From DASPWW01 sp035637595 (GTDB taxonomy: Bacteria; Actinomycetota; Thermoleophilia; Solirubrobacterales; 70-9): DNA of 64,000 bases. The stretch lies in the NCBI GenBank assembly GCA_035637595.1, contig DASPWW010000101.1:1-64000 (forward strand). Reading direction: 5' to 3'. The notes beneath the pieces were generated by a model. The model was not told the origin of the DNA, did not search any database, and saw only the letters and a program-made list of their open reading frames with translations. This document shows, piece by piece, positions 1 to 7,207 of the stretch (within the stretch, counting starts at the first letter, position 1; each line of letters opens with the position of its first letter). The position numbers and the translations under genes were made by a program.

Positions 1-759
1 CGGCATCCGCAGCGCGCCGTCGAGCCGGATCGTCTCGCCGTTGAGCATCTGGTTCTCGACGATCTGACAGGCGAGCTGCGCGTACTCCTCGGGGCGCCCG
101 AGGCGCGACGGGAACGGGATCCCGGCGCCGAGCGCCTCGCGTTGCTCCTCCGGCAGCGCGGCGAGCAGCGGGGTGTCGAAGAGCCCGGGGGCGATCGTCA
201 CGACGCGCACCCCGCGGCTCGCCATGTCGCGCGCCGCAGGGAGCGTGAGCCCGACGACGCCGCTCTTCGAGGCCGCGTATGCGACCTGGCCGATCTGCCC
301 GTCCCAGGCCGCGATCGAGGCGGTGTTGACGCACACCCCGCGCTCGCCGTCGCCGTCGGGCTCGTTGCCCGCCATCGCCGCGCAGGCGAGGCGCAGGACG
401 TTGAACGTGCCGATCAGGTTGACCTTGATGACGTTGTGGAAGACCTCGAGGTCGTGGGGCCCCTGCTTGGCGGCGATCCGCTGCGCCCAGCCGATGCCCG
501 CGCAGCACACCGAGATCCGCAGCCCGCCCTCGGCCCCGGCCGCGGCGTCGACGGCGGCCTGCACGGGCTCGGGCTCCATCACGTTGGCCTCGACGAAGCG
601 GGCACGGTCGCCCAGCTCGGACGCCAGCGCCTCGCCCTTCTCGGCGTTGAGGTCGGCGATCACGACGGAGACGCCGCGCTCATGCAGGGCGCGCGCCGTC
701 GCGGCGCCGAGTCCCGAGGCACCGCCGGCGACGAGCGCGCCCTGTCCGTCGATCCGCAT
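1..759 (-). CDS. SDR family oxidoreductase (3-hydroxyacyl-CoA dehydrogenase type 2-like), 3' end at window edge
   Basis: NAD(P)-dependent short-chain dehydrogenase, probably acting on 3-hydroxyacyl-CoA or a similar secondary alcohol. Reading leftwards from the ATG at 759, the nucleotide-binding glycine motif GGASGLG lies about 10 residues in, the catalytic serine in TASIAAW near residue 150, and the YAASK Tyr/Lys pair about a dozen residues later. The protein runs to LDGALRMP at base 1, which matches the usual C-terminus of the HSD17B10-like subgroup, so only the stop codon and at most a few residues are missing. A TAAGCT hexamer lies 9 bases upstream of the ATG, suggesting a very short leader. 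It is divergent from egtB. Family assignment is secure; the exact substrate is inferred. Confidence 0.9.
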   Translation of the reverse strand, partial: MRIDGQGALVAGGASGLGAATARALHERGVSVVIADLNAEKGEALASELGDRARFVEANVMEPEPVQAAVDAAAGAEGGLRISVCCAGIGWAQRIAAKQGPHDLEVFHNVIKVNLIGTFNVLRLACAAMAGNEPDGDGERGVCVNTASIAAWDGQIGQVAYAASKSGVVGLTLPAARDMASRGVRVVTIAPGLFDTPLLAALPEEQREALGAGIPFPSRLGRPEEYAQLACQIVENQMLNGETIRLDGALRMP

Positions 760-832
760 CGGCGCCGCAGCTTAGAGGCTCATATTCGCCGCCGCCGGCC
801 CGGCTATTTCGAGGCTGACGGCGGCCACTCGC

Positions 833-838
833 TAGGGT
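833..838 (+). promoter_or_regulatory. -10-like hexamer TAGGGT, 6 bases before the egtB ATC
   Basis: TAGGGT fits the TANNNT form of actinobacterial -10 elements and ends exactly 6 bases before the in-frame ATC at 845. That is the spacing expected if transcription and translation start at the same base. No convincing -35 box is seen. The first three bases are also an in-frame TAG stop, which bounds the reading frame of egtB. Confidence 0.5.
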
Positions 839-844
839 TTCCGC

Positions 845-2053
845 ATCGCGGCGCCGGCCAAGGAAGCCACGAAGGAGGGGATCGCCGACCGTCTCGGGGA
901 GGCGAGAGCGCGGACTCTGCAGCTGATCGAGCCGCTCTCCGAGGAGCAGCTCAACCGCGTCTACTCGCCGATCCTCAGCCCGCTCGTCTGGGACCTCGGG
1001 CACATCGCCAACTTCGAGGAGCTGTGGCTCGTTCAGACGATCGGCGACCGCGAGCCGCTGCGCGGCGAGCTGGGACGCCTCTACGACGCGATCGAAAACC
1101 CGCGCTCCACCCGGGGCGAGCTTCCGATCCTGCGCGGTGACGATTGCCTGACCTACCTCGCCGAGGTCCGCGAGCGGACGCTCGAGGTGCTCGACGAGAT
1201 CGAGCTGGACCCCGGCGATGCGCTGCTTCGCGACGGCTTCGTCTACGAGCTGCTGCTCGCCCACGAGCACCAGCACAACGAGACGATGCTGCAGCTCATC
1301 CAGATGGTTGATGGCTATGAGCCGGTCGTCTCCGATCCCGACCCGGCGGCCGAGCCGGTCTCCGAGGGACCGGAGATGGTCCTGGTCGAGCCGGGCGAGA
1401 TCGAGATCGGCGCCGCGGACTACGGCTTCGCATACGACAACGAGCGTCCCCGCCACGCGCGTAACGTCGAGCCCTTCTGGATCGACCGTACCCCAGTGAC
1501 CAACGGGCAGTACGCCGAGTTCGTCGCCGAGACCGCGGCCGAGCCGCCGGCCTACTGGGAGCGCGACGGCGCGGGCGGCTGGCTGACGACGACGTTCGGC
1601 CGGCGGCGAGAGCTCGACCCCGGTCTCCCCGTCGTCCACGTCTCGTGGCACGACGCCGATGCGTTCGCGCGCTGGGCGGGAAAGCGGCTGCCGACCGAGT
1701 TCGAGTGGGAGGGGGCCGCGTCCGGCGCCGACCGCCAGCGCGCCAACCTGGATCAGCTCGCCTTCGGATGCGCGCCGGCGGGCGCCTACGGCGATTCGGC
1801 GAGCGACTGCGGCGCCGTGCAGATGCTCGGCGACGTCTGGGAGTGGACCGCTTCGGACTTCGAGGCCTACCCGGGATTCGAGCCCTTCCCGTACCCCGAG
1901 TACTCGCAGGTGTTCTTCGACAGCGAGTACAAGGTCCTGCGGGGAGGCGCCTGGGCGACGCGCCGCGAGGTAATCCGGGAGAGCTTTCGCAGCTGGGACC
2001 TGCCGCAACGCCGTCAGATCTTCTCCGGCATACGGTGTGCGAGAGATGGTTGA
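845..2053 (+). CDS. egtB: EgtB, hercynine sulfoxide synthase, with apparent ATC start
   Basis: Non-haem iron enzyme that joins hercynine to a cysteine-containing thiol in ergothioneine synthesis. The N-terminal DinB-like helical domain (about residues 12-150) carries the iron-site stretch AHEHQHNETM; the C-terminal half (about 180-400) is the formylglycine-generating-enzyme-like fold ending in QIFSGIRCARDG. Conserved EgtB sequence starts by codon 13 (IADRLGEARARTLQL). The frame is closed by TAG at 833 and contains no ATG, GTG or TTG before GTG 1187, which would delete most of the DinB domain. I therefore place the start at ATC 845; ACG 869 or ATC 881 are alternatives, the latter directly after AAGGAGGGG. 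egtD follows 54 bases downstream. Function is confident, start is inferred. Confidence 0.85.
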   Translation: MAAPAKEATKEGIADRLGEARARTLQLIEPLSEEQLNRVYSPILSPLVWDLGHIANFEELWLVQTIGDREPLRGELGRLYDAIENPRSTRGELPILRGDDCLTYLAEVRERTLEVLDEIELDPGDALLRDGFVYELLLAHEHQHNETMLQLIQMVDGYEPVVSDPDPAAEPVSEGPEMVLVEPGEIEIGAADYGFAYDNERPRHARNVEPFWIDRTPVTNGQYAEFVAETAAEPPAYWERDGAGGWLTTTFGRRRELDPGLPVVHVSWHDADAFARWAGKRLPTEFEWEGAASGADRQRANLDQLAFGCAPAGAYGDSASDCGAVQMLGDVWEWTASDFEAYPGFEPFPYPEYSQVFFDSEYKVLRGGAWATRREVIRESFRSWDLPQRRQIFSGIRCARDG

Positions 2054-2107
2054 TCCGATCGGGCGCCAGGGCCGCAGGACGACGATGAGCGGGCAGCCCG
2101 CTCCTTG

Positions 2108-3118
2108 ATGGAGCCGACACGTACCGAGACCCTGGCAACGGCGCCCACACGGGTCAGCGTCGAGGTTCGCCTGCCTCCCGGAGGGCCGCTGTCCGGGATG
2201 GCGGCCGACGTGCGGGCGGGGTTGACCCGACCGTTCAAGGAGCTCTCGCCGCGCTACTTCTACGACGAGCGCGGCTCGCAGCTCTTCGAGCGGATCACGC
2301 AGCTTCCCGAGTACTACCCGACGCGCTGCGAGCGCGCGATACTCGAGACGCGATCCGACGAGATCGTCGCCGCCGCGGAGCCGTGCACGCTGATCGAGCT
2401 GGGCTCGGGATCGGCCGCCAAGACGCGCGTGCTGCTCGACGCGATGTGCGCGGCGGGCTGCCTGGAGGCATTCTGCCCCGTGGACATCTCGGAGGAGATC
2501 ACCTGCGAGGCCTCCGCCCGGATCGCCGACGAGTACGACGGCATCGACGTGCACGGGCTGGTCTGCGACTTCGAGCTCGACCTCGAGCGGATGCCGGTCG
2601 GCGGCCCGCGGATGATCGCCCTGCTCGGCGGAACGATCGGGAACTTCCAGCCCCAGCAGCGGGCCGGGTTCCTGCGCCGGATCTGCAACCTGCTCGCCCC
2701 GGAGGACTGCTTCCTGCTCGGGACCGACCTCGTGAAGGACCGCGAGACCCTCGAAGCCGCCTACGACGACTCGCAGGGCGTGACCGCGGCGTTCAACAAG
2801 AACGTGCTCGCGGTTATCAACCGCGAGCTGGGGGCGGACTTCGACCTCGACGCCTTCGAGCACCGCGCGTGCTGGGACCCCGACAACCTCTGGGTCGACA
2901 TCAGGTTGCGCTCGCTCGTCAAGCAGGTGGTCGAGGTCGCGTCGCTCGACCTGACGGTCGGCTTCGAGCGCGACGAGGACATGCGCACGGAGATCTCGAC
3001 CAAGTTCGCGCGCCAGGGCCTCGAGGGCATCTACGCCGAGGCGGGGCTCGAGATGTGCGACTGGTGGACCGACCCGGACGGCCTCTTCGGACTCAGCCTG
3101 GCTCGGGTGCGCTCCTAG
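2108..3118 (+). CDS. egtD: EgtD, L-histidine N(alpha)-methyltransferase
   Basis: SAM-dependent enzyme that trimethylates histidine to hercynine, the first step of ergothioneine synthesis. The 336-residue protein has the family length and features: YFYDERGSQLFERIT near residue 45, the SAM-binding ELGSGSAAKT near 100, and GGTIGNFQ near 178. ATG 2108 is chosen over the preceding TTG 2105. It follows egtB closely and the two probably form one unit; egtA, egtC and egtE homologues are not next to them. Its TAG stop shares the palindrome CTAG with the stop of the convergent kinase gene. Confidence 0.93.
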   Translation: MEPTRTETLATAPTRVSVEVRLPPGGPLSGMAADVRAGLTRPFKELSPRYFYDERGSQLFERITQLPEYYPTRCERAILETRSDEIVAAAEPCTLIELGSGSAAKTRVLLDAMCAAGCLEAFCPVDISEEITCEASARIADEYDGIDVHGLVCDFELDLERMPVGGPRMIALLGGTIGNFQPQQRAGFLRRICNLLAPEDCFLLGTDLVKDRETLEAAYDDSQGVTAAFNKNVLAVINRELGADFDLDAFEHRACWDPDNLWVDIRLRSLVKQVVEVASLDLTVGFERDEDMRTEISTKFARQGLEGIYAEAGLEMCDWWTDPDGLFGLSLARVRS

Positions 3119-4635
3119 CAGCTCGCGTCGACGCGGGAGATCAGCCACTCCCGCCCCTGGCGCTCGAGGTCGAACGAGACCGAGCCGTTGCCCCCGGGGC
3201 TGATCGCGTAGCCGGTGTGGACCGTCGCGGTGTCGCCGGACACCTCGATCGCATCGGAGGAGAGGTCCGTGAGCGTGTACGCGCCAGTGCCGGAGGCGAA
3301 CTGCTCCGAGTAAGTGTCGAGGACCTCGTCGATCCCGCCGGTCTCGCTGCATCCGCCCGCCCGCAGGCCGCGCCGCGTCACGTCGGGCGTGAAGATCGCC
3401 GCCAGCGCCCCGAGGTCCTGGTCTGTGTAGGCGGTTTCGTAGCCTCGAAGCACCGCCCGCACCTCGCGCTCGGCGGCCGCATCGTCGGCCGCGACGCCGT
3501 CCTGCTCGCCGGTCGTCGTTCCCTGGGTCTGATCGCCGGCGGTGGCGGTGCTCGACGGCGAGCCGGAGGAGTTGTCTTCGCCCGAGAATCCGCCTGCGGC
3601 TGCGAAGGCGCCGAGCGCGACGGCGCCCACTGCGAGGACGGCCCCGATCCACAACAGCGCACTTCGGCGCGGCCCTGCGACCCGCCGGGTAGCCGCCTCG
3701 GAGCCGGACGCGGCGGGGCCTGACTCGCGCCCGCTGGGGGGAGGATGGCCCGCCGCGGTCGCTGCCTGGGTCGGAGCGGCTCCAACCGCCTCGCCGCGGC
3801 CCGCGGCGAGGACGGCGTCGGCGAGCTCGGTCCCCGTCTGGTAGCGGTCCTGGGGCTCGAGCGCCATCGCCCGAACGGTCACCGCGTCGAACCTGTCGCC
3901 GAGCTCGGGGCGAAGCCCTGATGGCCTCGGCCTCTCGTCGCTGACGTGGGCGAACATCATCGCCGGCTGGCTGTCGCGCTCGAATGGAGGATGGCCCGTC
4001 AGGCACTCGAACAGAACGCACCCGAGGCTGTAGAGGTCGGCGCGGCCGTCCGGGGACTCGCCCCGGATCTGCTCAGGCGCCATGTATCCGATCGTCCCCA
4101 CCGTCTCCCCGGTCTTCGTCAGCTCGGTGACCTCGGCGCCCGATCGGCGCGCGATTCCGAAGTCGGTCAGGTAGGCGTGATCACGACCCCCGATTGACCG
4201 CACCAGGATGTTTCCCGGCTTGACGTCGCGATGGATCAGGCCCGCCGCGTGGGCGCTGTCGAGCGCGCCCGCGATCTGGGACACGATCAGGACTGCTCGA
4301 TCCGGAGCGAGAGGTTGATCGTTGGCCAGCATCGAGTGGAGGCTCACGCCGTCGATCCACTGCATCGCGATGAACGAGCGCCCGCCCACCTGGCCCGAGC
4401 TGAAGATCGAAACCACGTGGGGGTGGTCGATCGATGCCGCCAGCCGCGACTCGTAGGCGAAGCGCCGCGCGAAGTCCTCCGAGCTCGCGATCTGCGGCGA
4501 GATGATCTTCAGCGCGACGACGCGCCCGAGCGAGACCTGGCGGGCCCTGTACACGACACCCATTCCTCCCTGTCCGGCGACGCTCAGGATCTCGAAGTCG
4601 CCGAACCGCTCACCCGGCGGAAGCCCGCCCTCCAT
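3115..4635 (-). CDS. Transmembrane serine/threonine protein kinase with extracellular NTF2-like domain
   Basis: PknB-type Ser/Thr kinase of 506 residues. The kinase domain spans about residues 14-280: glycine loop GQGGMG (21-26), catalytic lysine K43, HRDVKPGN from 135, DFG at 158-160 and an APE-type motif in GYMAPEQ. A Pro/Ser/Ala-rich juxtamembrane linker is followed by one transmembrane helix (SALLWIGAVLAVGAVALGAF, near residue 325-345). The outer part is about 115 residues resembling a SnoaL/NTF2-like fold (VRAVLRGYETAYTDQDLGALAAIFTPD region), likely a ligand sensor; no PASTA repeats are present. The ATG follows TAGGAT by 6 bases, so the mRNA is probably leaderless. It is divergent from the beta-lactamase-like lipoprotein gene. 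Confidence 0.9.
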   Translation of the reverse strand: MEGGLPPGERFGDFEILSVAGQGGMGVVYRARQVSLGRVVALKIISPQIASSEDFARRFAYESRLAASIDHPHVVSIFSSGQVGGRSFIAMQWIDGVSLHSMLANDQPLAPDRAVLIVSQIAGALDSAHAAGLIHRDVKPGNILVRSIGGRDHAYLTDFGIARRSGAEVTELTKTGETVGTIGYMAPEQIRGESPDGRADLYSLGCVLFECLTGHPPFERDSQPAMMFAHVSDERPRPSGLRPELGDRFDAVTVRAMALEPQDRYQTGTELADAVLAAGRGEAVGAAPTQAATAAGHPPPSGRESGPAASGSEAATRRVAGPRRSALLWIGAVLAVGAVALGAFAAAGGFSGEDNSSGSPSSTATAGDQTQGTTTGEQDGVAADDAAAEREVRAVLRGYETAYTDQDLGALAAIFTPDVTRRGLRAGGCSETGGIDEVLDTYSEQFASGTGAYTLTDLSSDAIEVSGDTATVHTGYAISPGGNGSVSFDLERQGREWLISRVDASC

Positions 4636-4640
4636 CGGGC

Positions 4641-4647
4641 TATCCTA
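4641..4647. promoter_or_regulatory. Bidirectional -10 element TATCCTA between kinase and lipoprotein genes
   Basis: The heptamer TATCCTA contains TATCCT on the plus strand and TAGGAT on the minus strand, two TANNNT hexamers that overlap by five bases. TAGGAT ends 6 bases before the kinase ATG (4635); TATCCT ends 12 bases before the lipoprotein ATG (4659). The whole divergent intergenic gap is 23 bases, so one shared core promoter is the simplest reading. Confidence 0.55.
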
Positions 4648-4658
4648 GCCGCGCCCGC

Positions 4659-5624
4659 ATGGGCCCCCCGTCCCCGGTTCGACCGCACCGCTCGCTGCTC
4701 CCGTGGCTCGTCGCTGCCGCCCTGGGCGTTGCGCTCGCCACGCCCGGGTGCGGCGGCGGTCGCCAGGACGAGTCCGGCGGCGCGGAGCCGGCGACGGTCG
4801 ACCGTGGCGACGGTCGCGCGCCCGGCCTCTTGCCGCCGAACGCGGATGCCGCCGTGGCTCGGATCGCGGGCTCAGCCGGAGGGCGGTTGGGCATCGCGGT
4901 CGCCCCGCTGGGCGGCGGGCCTATCGAGTCGGTGGGGGAGCTTCGAACGGGCCGCGCCTGGAGCACCATGAAGGTGCCGCTGTTGGTCGCGCTCGTAGAG
5001 CGCCTCGGCGGTTGGGAGAAGCTGTCGCCACAGGAGCAGAGCCGGGCCGAGCTTGCGATCACGAGGTCGGACAACGCCGCGGCCCTGGCTCTGTTCGACC
5101 GCCTGCAGGAGCTGGAGGGCGGGCTGGCGCCGGCGAGCGACGCGATCGAGGCGGTTCTTCGGGACAGCGGGGACCCCGACACCGAGGTCAACACCGAGCC
5201 CAACGACCAGGGGTTTACCACCTTCGGCCAGACGATCTGGTCCGCCGAGGCCTCGGCGGGGTTCATGGGGGCGCTCGCGGCCGGATGCCTGCTTGGCTCC
5301 GCGGACAGCCGAGAGGTCACCTCGCTGATGGGGGACGTGGTCGGTGAGCAGCGCTGGGGCCTCGGCGATGCCGGGTATCCGGCCGGCGTCGGGCTGCTGG
5401 CGTTCAAGGGCGGCTGGGGCCCGGAGCCCGGCAGCGGCTATCTGGTGCGGCAGATCGGCGCGGTCGGGAGTGTCGACGACGGCCTCGTCGTCTCGATCAT
5501 CGCCGCGGCGCCGGGGGCGGGTGCGGCAGGCTTCGCGGCGGGCCGCGAGCTGGTGACCGAGGCCGCTCGGTGGGTCGAGCGGGCGATCGGCAGCGCTCCG
5601 GCCGGCCGGCCCGCTCCGTGCTAG
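4659..5624 (+). CDS. Serine beta-lactamase-like lipoprotein
   Basis: Exported lipoprotein with the class A beta-lactamase/transpeptidase fold. The signal peptide ends in a lipobox with C31 (ATPGC). Active-site motifs are present in order: STMK at 102-105, SDN at 137-139, and KGG near 249 in place of KTG. No clear ExxLN deacylation motif lies between SDN and KGG, so a hydrolase acting on something other than beta-lactams, or a penicillin-binding role, is possible. It ends inside the 14-bp palindrome at 5621-5634 and is convergent with the LLM oxidoreductase. Divergent pairing with a Ser/Thr kinase suggests a cell-wall role, but that is inference. Confidence 0.82.
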   Translation: MGPPSPVRPHRSLLPWLVAAALGVALATPGCGGGRQDESGGAEPATVDRGDGRAPGLLPPNADAAVARIAGSAGGRLGIAVAPLGGGPIESVGELRTGRAWSTMKVPLLVALVERLGGWEKLSPQEQSRAELAITRSDNAAALALFDRLQELEGGLAPASDAIEAVLRDSGDPDTEVNTEPNDQGFTTFGQTIWSAEASAGFMGALAAGCLLGSADSREVTSLMGDVVGEQRWGLGDAGYPAGVGLLAFKGGWGPEPGSGYLVRQIGAVGSVDDGLVVSIIAAAPGAGAAGFAAGRELVTEAARWVERAIGSAPAGRPAPC

Positions 5625-5634
5625 CTATAGCTAG
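5621..5634. repeat. Perfect palindrome CTAGCTATAGCTAG carrying both convergent stops
   Basis: The 14 bases read the same on both strands. The first TAG (5622-5624) ends the lipoprotein gene; the CTA at 5631-5633 is the TAG stop of the minus-strand oxidoreductase. It is AT-richer than its surroundings. It is too short, and lacks a T-run, to be called a terminator with confidence. Confidence 0.6.
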
Positions 5635-6569
5635 TCCGGCGCGAGCGCGTCGATCAGCTCGCCGATCTTGTCCGGGGTCGTGACCGGGGTGATGACCGGA
5701 AGCGTGATGCCGCCGTCGACGTAGGCGTCGAGCCGGGCCCGCATCTCCTCGGGCGAGCCGAAGATGAAGACGTCCTCGATCAGCTCCCACGGCGCGGCGG
5801 CCTGCGCGCGCTCGCGGTCCTTTGCGTTCCACGCCTCGACCATCTCGTCGATCTGCTCGCCGTAGCCGAGCCAGCGGAAGAACTTCTCGTACACCGGGAC
5901 CGTGATGTAGGAGGAGAACATGAAGCGGGCAAGCGGCTCGACCTGCTCGCGCTCGCCGGGCAGGCAAAAGAAGCGGCACAGCAGCTCAAAGCCGTCCGGC
6001 GCGCCGTCGAGCTGTGCGGCGACCTTCGGCAGGCCCTCGAGCGGGAGGAAGTTCGTGAACGCGCCGTCGCCCTTCTCGACCGCGAGGGCGAGCATCTTGC
6101 CGCGCAGCGCCGCGACGATGATCGGGACGCGCTCCGCCGGCGCCTGCTCGAGCTTGAATCCACCCGTGGCCCGCCCGCCGTCGAGCACCTCGCGCAGGAA
6201 GTCGATCGTCTCCGACATCTTGGTCAGCGGGCGCTCGAACGGCATCCGGTTCCAGCCCTCGACTATGCGGTCCGACGAGGCCCCGATGCCGAGCGCGAAG
6301 CGCCCGCCGCTAGCGTCGGCCAGCGCCGCCGCCTGCTGGGCCAGCAGCGCGGGCCCGCGCGTGAACACGCCGACGACGCCGGTGCCGAGCCGCGCACGCT
6401 CGGTCCAGCACGCGGCAATGGCAAGTGGCGTGAACCCGTCGGGTCCCTGGGTCTCGCCCGACCACAGGTCCGTGTACCCGGCGGCCTCCGCGCGGCGCAC
6501 GTAGTCGGCGTGGTCGGCGAGCCCGAAGCCGAAGAGCGGCAGCGTCAGCCCCCAGCGTTGCTCGCTCAT
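5631..6569 (-). CDS. LLM class (F420-dependent-type) oxidoreductase
   Basis: Luciferase-like monooxygenase fold protein of 312 residues, of the kind that usually uses coenzyme F420 in Actinobacteria. The TIM-barrel pattern is visible from LTLPLFGFGLADHADYVRRA through GRFALGIGASSDRIVEGW, with a typical C-terminal GSPEEMRARLDAYVDGG segment. The ATG at 6569 starts exactly where family similarity begins (MSEQRWGLTLPLF) and has GAGG upstream. A TAGGGT -10-like hexamer sits about 35-40 bases upstream, so this gene probably has a real leader. The substrate cannot be told. Confidence 0.85.
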   Translation of the reverse strand: MSEQRWGLTLPLFGFGLADHADYVRRAEAAGYTDLWSGETQGPDGFTPLAIAACWTERARLGTGVVGVFTRGPALLAQQAAALADASGGRFALGIGASSDRIVEGWNRMPFERPLTKMSETIDFLREVLDGGRATGGFKLEQAPAERVPIIVAALRGKMLALAVEKGDGAFTNFLPLEGLPKVAAQLDGAPDGFELLCRFFCLPGEREQVEPLARFMFSSYITVPVYEKFFRWLGYGEQIDEMVEAWNAKDRERAQAAAPWELIEDVFIFGSPEEMRARLDAYVDGGITLPVITPVTTPDKIGELIDALAPD

Positions 6570-6646
6570 CTGGGCCCCTCGGCTCGCCGCACGGCGGCGC
6601 GACCCTAGCAGGCAAAATGGGACTGGAAGCGCCCCTTGAGGTGGGA

Positions 6647-6652
6647 TAAGCT
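6647..6652 (+). promoter_or_regulatory. -10-like hexamer TAAGCT, 7 bases before ATG 6660
   Basis: TAAGCT fits TANNNT and lies 7 bases upstream of the ATG of the small membrane protein gene, consistent with a leaderless mRNA. No strong -35 is seen. Confidence 0.45.
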
Positions 6653-6659
6653 CGCGGCG

Positions 6660-7154
6660 ATGGACTTCTCGCGCCTCAACATGCGCAGGACGGTGGTCGG
6701 CAGTGTGGGCTCGCTCCTTCTTCTCGTCAGCATCTTGTTGCTGCCCTGGTTCACGCTCACCGATGTTCCCGAGCGCGCCGATCAGGGGGCCTGGTTGTGC
6801 GGCACCGGGGAGTTCAGCTGCGGTGGCTTCGAGACCTTCCCGATCATGCGCTGGCTGCTGATCGGCGCCGCGCTTGCTCCGGGGATCCTGGCGTGGATCA
6901 TCGTCCGCGGCCACAAGCTCACCTGGCCGCCGGGCGAGATGACGATGGTCGTCGGGTTCACGGCCTTCGTTCTGATCCTCTACAACGGCATCATCGACAA
7001 GCCCGCTCCGAGCGAGGGCATCGAGTTCGGAGAGAGCCTCGACTACGGCTACTGGATCGCGCTGCTGTCAGCAGCATTGATCGCGGCCACGGGCTTCTTC
7101 AGGTCGGCGGAGGAGAGAGGTCCGGTCCAGCGCAAGGCGCCGGGGACCGTCTAG
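6660..7154 (+). CDS. Four-helix membrane protein of unknown function
   Basis: 164-residue integral membrane protein with four predicted hydrophobic segments (about residues 12-30, 62-82, 90-108 and 128-146). An extracytoplasmic loop after helix 1 contains two cysteines (LCGTGEFSCGGFE), possibly a disulfide. I do not recognise a named family. The in-frame TTG at 6636 is possible but ATG 6660 is preferred because TAAGCT lies 7 bases before it. glpX follows 53 bases later on the same strand. Confidence 0.75.
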   Translation: MDFSRLNMRRTVVGSVGSLLLLVSILLLPWFTLTDVPERADQGAWLCGTGEFSCGGFETFPIMRWLLIGAALAPGILAWIIVRGHKLTWPPGEMTMVVGFTAFVLILYNGIIDKPAPSEGIEFGESLDYGYWIALLSAALIAATGFFRSAEERGPVQRKAPGTV

Positions 7155-7207
7155 GGCCGTGGCCGCGCATGGACGCGGCGCCGGGCCCTGCTGGGAGGTG
7201 ACCGAAC

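Noticed and set aside
142..1140. Long plus-strand open frame opposite the SDR gene and across the egtB 5' end
   Set aside because: It is the antisense shadow of the SDR gene and crosses the divergent promoter region; protein is Arg/Ala/Gly-rich noise.
680..4021. 1113-codon minus-strand open frame opposite egtB and egtD
   Set aside because: Antisense of two well-supported genes and shifted from the kinase frame; long open frames are common by chance at this GC content.
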